Positions 7,701 through 11,522 of a DNA stretch of 11,522 nt are shown here, in pieces. The stretch is from Firmicutes bacterium UBA1764. Its GTDB lineage: Bacteria; Bacillota; Clostridia; Peptostreptococcales; Anaerovoracaceae. The stretch spans positions 829-12,350 of the forward strand of contig DCHA01000028.1 of assembly GCA_002315535.1 (NCBI GenBank), in the 5' to 3' direction. The translations under genes were made by a program, and so were the position numbers. The notes beneath the pieces are model-generated. The model ran no database searches and was not told the origin of the DNA. It saw only the letters and a program-made list of their open reading frames with translations. The number at the start of each line of letters is the position of its first letter. Within the stretch, counting starts at the first letter, position 1.

Positions 7701-8861
7701 GAGTATTGGGGACTTACAAAGAATGAATTAAAAAAATCAAATACCACCATATTCTCGGGACTGTCAATTTCCAGGTCTTCTATTCAGACGATTACGCTGG
7801 GATATCTCGTTAAACAGGGATATTCTTTCGAGCAAATATTCAGTGATGATAAAGAGATGCAACAAAAACGAGCTGAGGCGGGCAGAGAGATCATCACTAT
7901 CATTAATTATCCGAAGGAATTAGCAACAGAGAACGGCAAACTCGAGCAGCTTGAAAATGAAATAGGAGAAAGTCTGCTGGCCGGAGCAAAAGCACTCAAC
8001 GAGTATGTCAATACTAATCTTAATAATGTAAAAGATATTTCAGCGAGAGAATTTCTGAAACCAGAAAATTCAATTCTTGCTAACCTGTATCTCTGTTCAA
8101 AAGATTTTTCTCAGGAAATGCAAAAACTCCGAGAAATAGCAAATCAATTTAATACAGATGAATATATAAAAGTGGAAAAAAATACATCAGTATATGCAGA
8201 GATGCTCAACACTTTCGCTTCTGCAACGATGCATACGGCTAATGCTATAGTCACTCCGAGTGACAAGTCAGGTGACAGTCTGGAATATGTCGCAGAGAAT
8301 TCACTCGATAAAATAATTTCTGAAGCCGCACATCAGGCAGCCTTTAAGTATTATAAGAATCTACCTGAAAATAACGGAAAGAGTTTGACAGAATCTTTTC
8401 AAATGGAGTATAGGAAAATACATTTCGCAATCACGGCTAAGCTATATGAAGACAATGACTTCATTAATTTCAAGGACAAAGTTAGTAAGGATCCAGAACT
8501 TTCAAGAAAAGTACTTGTAGGAGTCCTGGATGGATCACTTATTAATGATTTGCAGTTTGATGTAAAATATGTAAAAAATATAGATACTACCGAACCCGAA
8601 ATCAAATTTACATCTACCGTAAACAATATGATCAATAATGTTAAAGCAAGGAACCTGGGTCAGTACAAGAATCTTGATAAGATTATTCAACTGAAATCTA
8701 GCAAAGAAGAAAAGCAGCAGGAAATCAAGCATACAAAGGCAATTGATCCAAACAAGAAGCTTAAGAACATTACGAACCAAATTAACAAGCTTGAAAAAAA
8801 TGAGGAGCTCAAAAGAAGCAACTCTCAGCCAAACATTAAAGCTAAAGGCATGAGCATGTAA
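4716..8861 (+). CDS. Giant helical protein 2 (1381 aa), unknown function, paralogue of the preceding gene
   Basis: I do not recognise a family. It is a soluble, Lys/Glu/Asn-rich, largely helical protein with no signal peptide or membrane segment. Order: N-terminal segment 1-89; a module at ~90-390; a helical linker; a second module at ~510-790; a C-terminal region with VDMLMEDMMKDPN (924-936), YWGL (997-1000), GESLLAGAKALNEY (1084-1097), LPENNGKS (1216-1223) and VLDGSL (1270-1275); and a basic tail from ~1310. The tail has a short heptad run (L1349, I1352, I1356, L1359) and RSNSQP at 1367-1372. The landmarks match giant protein 1 throughout, so this is a full-length paralogue, though highly diverged. 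The ribosome binding site AAAGGGAGA at 4702-4710 sits 5 nt before ATG 4716. The 36-bp gap has no promoter or terminator that I can see, which suggests one operon. Its DNA is clearly more AT-rich than the upstream gene. A shared complex or division of labour with protein 1 is an inference from pairing alone. Confidence 0.9.
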   Translation: MPPFKKENIKASKDFLESKKTINNIWQIFWNEYIDKGLSSDDKAKVIKEFQPPLLPPLKETLTNIYKKQKVKLPKAISDMKVYSGTEMTQRRELSKKANEAIAKTAYDEKFITCTLNTLKKQNKISEAQFKYLTSSRGSHCFFFNAPLKLNEDEILEKALYLTGNDLNKELIGEKKYNDILLERKVSAYNETLNTLAAFDFSNYDNLSDKDIVRKWEEYRNFSYTISEFENEIKGDIKKYLNQSLVKRIDEQSKARGQAEMQMMHRICLIADGNYTKADTDFLFHMTEIDRQNLSNVLEGAEKNIEHLNLTIRFIDTAGPYYEYLGNTCAQYVQYYFNKKNEIKNLDDIVFFDKKGNTIDYAGLQYYTGEFFAAPKDRPQQLTAFEVDYANNGTKMPDLTPFAKIMNKIKQGFTNDLDKQDAAMVEKLLDKVPLIKENATDLVSLSATIYSAMIGDKETDAEAKKQKIEATLQSLKKTYAPKRPQVSKAEYEKLFKIKPSERLSMAEVEERRLLSEKVVDAIINTNIQRIECHTIPDKIFNKIIDPSRHFRAFIFKHEQGKVNENNKAFRDFFGLDDNFNRDPKIKDEVINKNRIRIVQNQLDYYKQIRDDLKNIKWTDAALIENYSKVFSYCLAIDMEMKSFFSQFKDIKLEENYQKLSEELFKDAAYFNGFILPKADSIANPYYQFGSTNKLFLPEFESLSESFPDKMLTGAFLRKMSGLPNTKEIYDKQLETLIGEMQNVEYAYTKSGDPVGLGQKDELAVTRMLEAGEELFFFKKDSMQPTVVTLSKTDATQLDNLPLTKEREEQARIMRTNAALDKIRAEAKDAPNPSRYLNKMSAYVMKQFEVAQIYAEMEDLTGLARTEKYYELREKLTEYLSLAAVKSMLFKMKATGKFQEEFFAEVLKQENLQKYAKQLGETKAVDMLMEDMMKDPNPKMLFEKLDEEKLVKQLSLKQKEVAEINKAIAAEDKALFKERVTNAITYSVKAYQTKDPEYWGLTKNELKKSNTTIFSGLSISRSSIQTITLGYLVKQGYSFEQIFSDDKEMQQKRAEAGREIITIINYPKELATENGKLEQLENEIGESLLAGAKALNEYVNTNLNNVKDISAREFLKPENSILANLYLCSKDFSQEMQKLREIANQFNTDEYIKVEKNTSVYAEMLNTFASATMHTANAIVTPSDKSGDSLEYVAENSLDKIISEAAHQAAFKYYKNLPENNGKSLTESFQMEYRKIHFAITAKLYEDNDFINFKDKVSKDPELSRKVLVGVLDGSLINDLQFDVKYVKNIDTTEPEIKFTSTVNNMINNVKARNLGQYKNLDKIIQLKSSKEEKQQEIKHTKAIDPNKKLKNITNQINKLEKNEELKRSNSQPNIKAKGMSM
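4983..5885 (+). repeat. Module copy 1 in giant protein 2 (residues ~90-390)
   Basis: Landmarks: QRRELSKKANEAI (90-102), ALYLTG (159-164), SDKDIVRKWEEYR (208-220), ADGNY (271-275), FFDKKGN (351-357) and the segment starting GEFFAAPKD (369-377). It aligns best by eye with copy 1 of giant protein 1, for example the shared FDKKGN, so the duplication predates the split into two genes. Confidence 0.65.
6243..7085 (+). repeat. Module copy 2 in giant protein 2 (residues ~510-790)
   Basis: Landmarks: ERRLLSEKVVDAI (510-522), FRDFFG (569-574), TDAALIENYSKVF (618-630), ANPYYQFG (682-689), YTKSGD (747-752) and the segment starting GEELFFFKKD (771-780). Offsets from copy 1 are 395-420 residues. It resembles copy 2 of giant protein 1 (FFGLD, then YYQFG against YYQYG) more than copy 1 of its own chain. 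Confidence 0.65.
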
Positions 8862-8878
8862 TAAGAAATTAAGCATCA

Positions 8879-8908
8879 AAAAGCTCGCGGAATTTTCCGC
8901 GAGCTTTT
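8879..8908. terminator. Bidirectional terminator between convergent transcription units
   Basis: The arms AAAAGCTCGCGGA and TCCGCGAGCTTTT pair perfectly around a very short loop. T-runs follow the GC-rich stem on both strands: four T's reading rightwards and five reading leftwards. It starts 17 bp after the stop of giant gene 2 and ends 9 bp before the stop of the DUF1015 gene, so it should end transcripts from both sides. Confidence 0.92.
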
Positions 8909-8917
8909 AATTTACAT

Positions 8918-10204
8918 TTACAGATTCCAGCTGGCATTAGGAACTATGTGCTCTTTACTGATCTTTGTTATGCGGCGCGCCTCGTAGTAAAAACGCTTAT
9001 CATCAGCATGTCCCATAGAAAAGCTCTTGCGAACAAGGCACCCATTCTTGATAACATCATCAAAGAGGCTGTCTCTGTCAAAGTCTTCCCAGCAAATGGC
9101 GAGGCTGGTATCTGGGGCTTCTGCCGCGAGCTTCTTTGCAGTGTCAATTCCGTGAATGTAGTCTATTACTACGCCCGGATGATTCTTAATATATTCATCC
9201 AGCTTTGGCTGAAGCTCCTGAAGGCTTGGCGGGTTTGATGCATCAAAGCCAAGCTCTGACTGAATCTCTGCCGGATCAACATTTTTGATTATGCGATTGA
9301 TTGGCTCAAAGGTCAAAGCCTCATCATAAAGATTTACGAGCTCTACCAAAGCAAATCTTGCGGGGTGGTCAAAGCGCTGAGCCTCAGGGATATATTTCTT
9401 AAACGCATCCCAGTTCGCCTTTGCGGCGGCAAGGCTGTGATTGCCATCTCCCATCGCAAAGAGCATTCCGTCCTTTGCCTCGGCCTTAAGCGCAAGAAGT
9501 ATATCCGAAGTAGCATCAAGCTTTTCTGCATCTGTGATGTGATAGCCTGTCATATGGCCTGCGCCCATCATTAAGTCAAAATCATATAATGGAGTCGGCA
9601 GCACGCTGTCTCCGTCATTTGCGATATCCCATTTGCCCGGATTATTAACAGCGCTTAAATACGTGTTAAGTCTGTTTTCCTTATCGGCATAAAGCACCAT
9701 GATGTGCGGGCACTCAAGCGGAGCCTTGGCTCTGATTGCGGTTCGCACAGGGATTCTTTCCTCAACGGTTTTTTCTGTTGCTCTGATCAGCGACTTGCTT
9801 CCCGGAGTGTAATCATAATTTTCAAGGTCGAGTGCAAGCACAAGTCCGCGTCTGGTCTTTCCATCTTTTAGAGTTCTCTCAAGGTAAACCATGCCCGGCT
9901 CAAGCTCATCAAGCCCTCCGTTAACAAGGAAGAACTTCATGTTTGCGGCAAGCAGCTCTTGGTGATCTGCATGCTCCTGGCTGTCAGGCTTTCCGTTTGG
10001 ACCAAGCCACGCCTCCGGCATAATGAAATAAAGGCTGGACAGCTCTTTGCCGACGAAGTCTTTAACCTCTTGCCAGTACCGGGGCTCTGCATTATATTGG
10101 TCGCACGCGATGCATGCGTATTTTGTTTTGTCGACGCCGCGCGTCGGAACTACAAGCTCCGGCACAATCGCGCCGCACTGTCTTAATTTTTCTGTATATG
10201 TCAT
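8918..10204 (-). CDS. DUF1015 family protein in the serine biosynthesis cluster
   Basis: This 428-residue protein matches the DUF1015 family in length and hallmark motifs. These are RATEKTVEERIPVR (141-154), the glycine/histidine motif GDGNHSLAAAK (252-262), and HPARFALVELVNLYD (280-294) in the second half. The biochemical function of the family is, as far as I know, not settled. The DGNHSLAAA motif recalls the DGxHR-like signature of ParB/sulfiredoxin-fold enzymes, including a free serine kinase, but that comparison is my inference. The ATG at 10204 is 4 nt after the serA stop, with only a weak ribosome binding site inside the serA end, so translation is probably coupled to serA. It is the last gene of the operon before the shared terminator. 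Its position, where a phosphoserine phosphatase might be expected, suggests a role in serine metabolism. There is no signal peptide, so it is likely cytoplasmic. Confidence 0.88.
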   Translation of the reverse strand: MTYTEKLRQCGAIVPELVVPTRGVDKTKYACIACDQYNAEPRYWQEVKDFVGKELSSLYFIMPEAWLGPNGKPDSQEHADHQELLAANMKFFLVNGGLDELEPGMVYLERTLKDGKTRRGLVLALDLENYDYTPGSKSLIRATEKTVEERIPVRTAIRAKAPLECPHIMVLYADKENRLNTYLSAVNNPGKWDIANDGDSVLPTPLYDFDLMMGAGHMTGYHITDAEKLDATSDILLALKAEAKDGMLFAMGDGNHSLAAAKANWDAFKKYIPEAQRFDHPARFALVELVNLYDEALTFEPINRIIKNVDPAEIQSELGFDASNPPSLQELQPKLDEYIKNHPGVVIDYIHGIDTAKKLAAEAPDTSLAICWEDFDRDSLFDDVIKNGCLVRKSFSMGHADDKRFYYEARRITKISKEHIVPNASWNL

Positions 10205-10208
10205 ATCG

Positions 10209-11372
10209 CTACTCGATTACTCTGACACGGATAACTCCGGCCATTGAATTGATCTTTTCTGTAAGCTCTGCAGGAACGTCTGTGTTGAAATCCATGATGG
10301 TGTAAGCAACGCCGCCCTTTGCCTTGTTGACAAGGTTTTCGATGTTCATGCCAAGGCCCACAACCGCGTCGGTCATCTTGCCGAGCATGCCGACCTTGTT
10401 CTCATGCATTACGCAAAGACGCGCGCCCTCTGCACGCGCAAATACAACGTCAGGGAAGTTAACGGAATTGCTGATGTTACCGTTTTCGATATAGTCCATA
10501 GTCTGGCGAGCGGCCATCACGCTGCAGTTAGCGTCAGCCTCCGGCGTGCCTGCTGCAAGATGCGGTGTGAAAACAACGTCGTCTCTTTGCATCTGGCGAG
10601 GTGTCGGGAAGTCTGTTGCGAAGGCCTTAATCTTGCCTTGGTCAAGTGCATCACATACTGCGTCGTTATCAAGAATAGGACCGCGTGCATAGTTTACGAG
10701 GTAAACTCCATCCTTCATCTTTGCGATCTTGTCTGCGTCGATCCAGCCGCGAGTCTCGTCATTAAGAGGAACGTGAACTGTAACGATGTCAGATACTGCA
10801 AGCAGATCATCGAGGTCTGCGACAAAGTTTACGTACTGGGAAAGCTCCTGAACGCGTGCGTGTCCGAGGTAAGGATCATAGCCAACAACCTTCATTCCAA
10901 GGTCGTGGCAGCTTCTTGCCATGCGGGATCCAATAGCGCCAACGCCGATGATGCCGATGGTCTTGCCCATGATTTCAGGGCCGCGGAACTGCTCCTTGCC
11001 CTTCTCTACTGTCTTGCCTGCTTCGGACTCGTCAGCAGGAAGGCTCTTAACCCACTGCAGGGCCTTGAAGCCGTTACGCATTGCCATGATCATTGCGGCG
11101 ATAGTCAGCTCTTTAACTGCATTTGCATTTCCGCCGGGGCAGTTAAATACTGCAACGCCCATAGTGGTCAGCTTGTCTACAGGGATGGTGTTAACGCCAG
11201 CGCCGATGCGAACGATGGACTTAAGATTCGGTCCGAACTGCACATCGTGAAGAGGAGTGCTGTGCACAAGAATTCCATCAGGATCATTTTGCTGATCCGC
11301 TATTGAATAGTTGTCGTTAAATATTTTTCTGCCTGCTTCTGCAAGCTTGTCATATGTTTGAATCTTGTACAT
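10209..11372 (-). CDS. serA: D-3-phosphoglycerate dehydrogenase with C-terminal ACT domain
   Basis: SerA oxidises 3-phosphoglycerate to 3-phosphohydroxypyruvate with NAD+, the first step of serine synthesis in the cytoplasm. This is a short form of 387 residues. Visible features are a split substrate-binding domain at the two ends of the catalytic part, a Rossmann NAD motif GVGAIG (143-148) with D166 in GYDP placed to bind the ribose, the catalytic Arg230 in NYARGP, and His271 in FTPHLAAGTPEAD. A C-terminal ACT domain spans roughly 318-387 (NKVGMLGKMTDAVVG) and in this family usually senses serine. An oddity: the loop before His271 reads TDFPTPRQ, and the catalytic Glu that E. coli SerA has in DVFPTEP is not there. 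The ATG at 11372 follows the serC stop with no gap, and its AAAGGAG site lies inside the serC end. Other 2-hydroxyacid dehydrogenases are less likely because of the ACT domain and the serC neighbour. Confidence 0.93.
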   Translation of the reverse strand: MYKIQTYDKLAEAGRKIFNDNYSIADQQNDPDGILVHSTPLHDVQFGPNLKSIVRIGAGVNTIPVDKLTTMGVAVFNCPGGNANAVKELTIAAMIMAMRNGFKALQWVKSLPADESEAGKTVEKGKEQFRGPEIMGKTIGIIGVGAIGSRMARSCHDLGMKVVGYDPYLGHARVQELSQYVNFVADLDDLLAVSDIVTVHVPLNDETRGWIDADKIAKMKDGVYLVNYARGPILDNDAVCDALDQGKIKAFATDFPTPRQMQRDDVVFTPHLAAGTPEADANCSVMAARQTMDYIENGNISNSVNFPDVVFARAEGARLCVMHENKVGMLGKMTDAVVGLGMNIENLVNKAKGGVAYTIMDFNTDVPAELTEKINSMAGVIRVRVIE

Positions 11373-11522
11373 TTATTTATTCTCCTTTTCGAATTTTTTC
11401 ATGAAATCAACCAGGTACTCTGCGCCCTCAACCGGCATGCCGTTGTATATTGATGCGCGAAGGCCTCCAACGAGCTTGTGGCCCTTTATATTAATTATGT
11501 TTGCTTCCTTTGCCTGTGCAAC
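11373..11522 (-). CDS. serC: Phosphoserine aminotransferase, C-terminal 49 residues (5' part outside window)
   Basis: The reading frame enters from the right edge and ends at TAA 11375-11373, directly before the serA ATG. The visible 49 residues carry the SerC signature INIKGHKLVGGLRASIYNGM (11-30) and then a helix ending in FMKKFEKENK. The signature's His15 and Arg22 correspond to family residues that hold the phosphate and carboxylate of the substrate. Lys16 stands where many members have Arg. SerC is a PLP enzyme that converts 3-phosphohydroxypyruvate and glutamate into phosphoserine and 2-oxoglutarate; the PLP lysine lies outside the window. Together with serA this is the first half of the serine pathway, and the operon's promoter must lie further right. 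Confidence 0.95.
   Translation of the reverse strand, partial: VAQAKEANIINIKGHKLVGGLRASIYNGMPVEGAEYLVDFMKKFEKENK

Noticed and set aside
666..8861. Phage tail tape-measure proteins
   Set aside because: Length and helical character fit, but there are no phage genes nearby, no hydrophobic central segments, and there are two paralogues in a row flanked by housekeeping genes.
8862..8917. Attachment site or insertion-sequence border at the 3' end of giant gene 2
   Set aside because: The only inverted repeat is a standard GC-rich terminator stem with T-runs on both strands. There is no transposase, target duplication or tRNA fragment.
10404..11306. 300-codon open frame on the + strand antisense to serA
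   Set aside because: It lies wholly inside serA on the opposite strand, its product is a Cys/Ala/Val-rich string without domains, and serA has clear family motifs. It is a shadow of the serA codon usage.

Overview
The window looks like chromosomal DNA from a Gram-positive anaerobe of the Bacillota, most likely class Clostridia (a Lachnospiraceae-type gut or rumen bacterium). The reasons are moderate GC, strong AGAGGA/GGGAG/AAGGAG-type ribosome binding sites, compact intrinsic terminators, and a serC-serA-DUF1015 cluster of the kind found in clostridia. The assignment to a family is an inference.

Layout. (1) Positions 1-444 (+) hold the end of a GGDEF-domain diguanylate cyclase, closed by a long-stem terminator at 472-512. 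(2) A sigma-A-like promoter at 559-587 drives two very large genes in tandem (666-4679 and 4716-8861, +, 36 bp apart). They encode soluble, lysine/glutamate-rich proteins of 1337 and 1381 residues. I recognise no known family in them. They are paralogues of each other along their whole length. Within each, a module repeating every ~400 residues occurs twice, followed by a conserved C-terminal region and then unrelated tails: a PExKA repeat in the first and a basic short heptad segment in the second. (3) A bidirectional terminator at 8879-8908 separates this unit from a convergent operon on the minus strand, read from the right edge leftwards: serC (C-terminal 49 codons only), serA (phosphoglycerate dehydrogenase with ACT domain) and a DUF1015 gene. 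The genes are packed with gaps of 0 and 4 nt.

How the genes work together. SerA and SerC are the first two enzymes of serine synthesis from 3-phosphoglycerate. The third gene is DUF1015 where the phosphatase gene serB might be expected, so it is a candidate for the missing step or for a related role. The two giant genes form their own transcription unit, with a promoter and a terminator, between a signalling gene and a core biosynthetic operon. The sequence gives no direct clue to their biochemical role. They are the part of the window most likely to be an undescribed system: two co-transcribed paralogues that may form a complex, each built from a duplicated, unassigned module.

There are no tRNA or rRNA genes, CRISPR arrays, insertion sequences or integrases that I can see. 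The longest gene-free stretch is 445-665, which holds the terminator, the promoter and the leader of the giant-gene operon.
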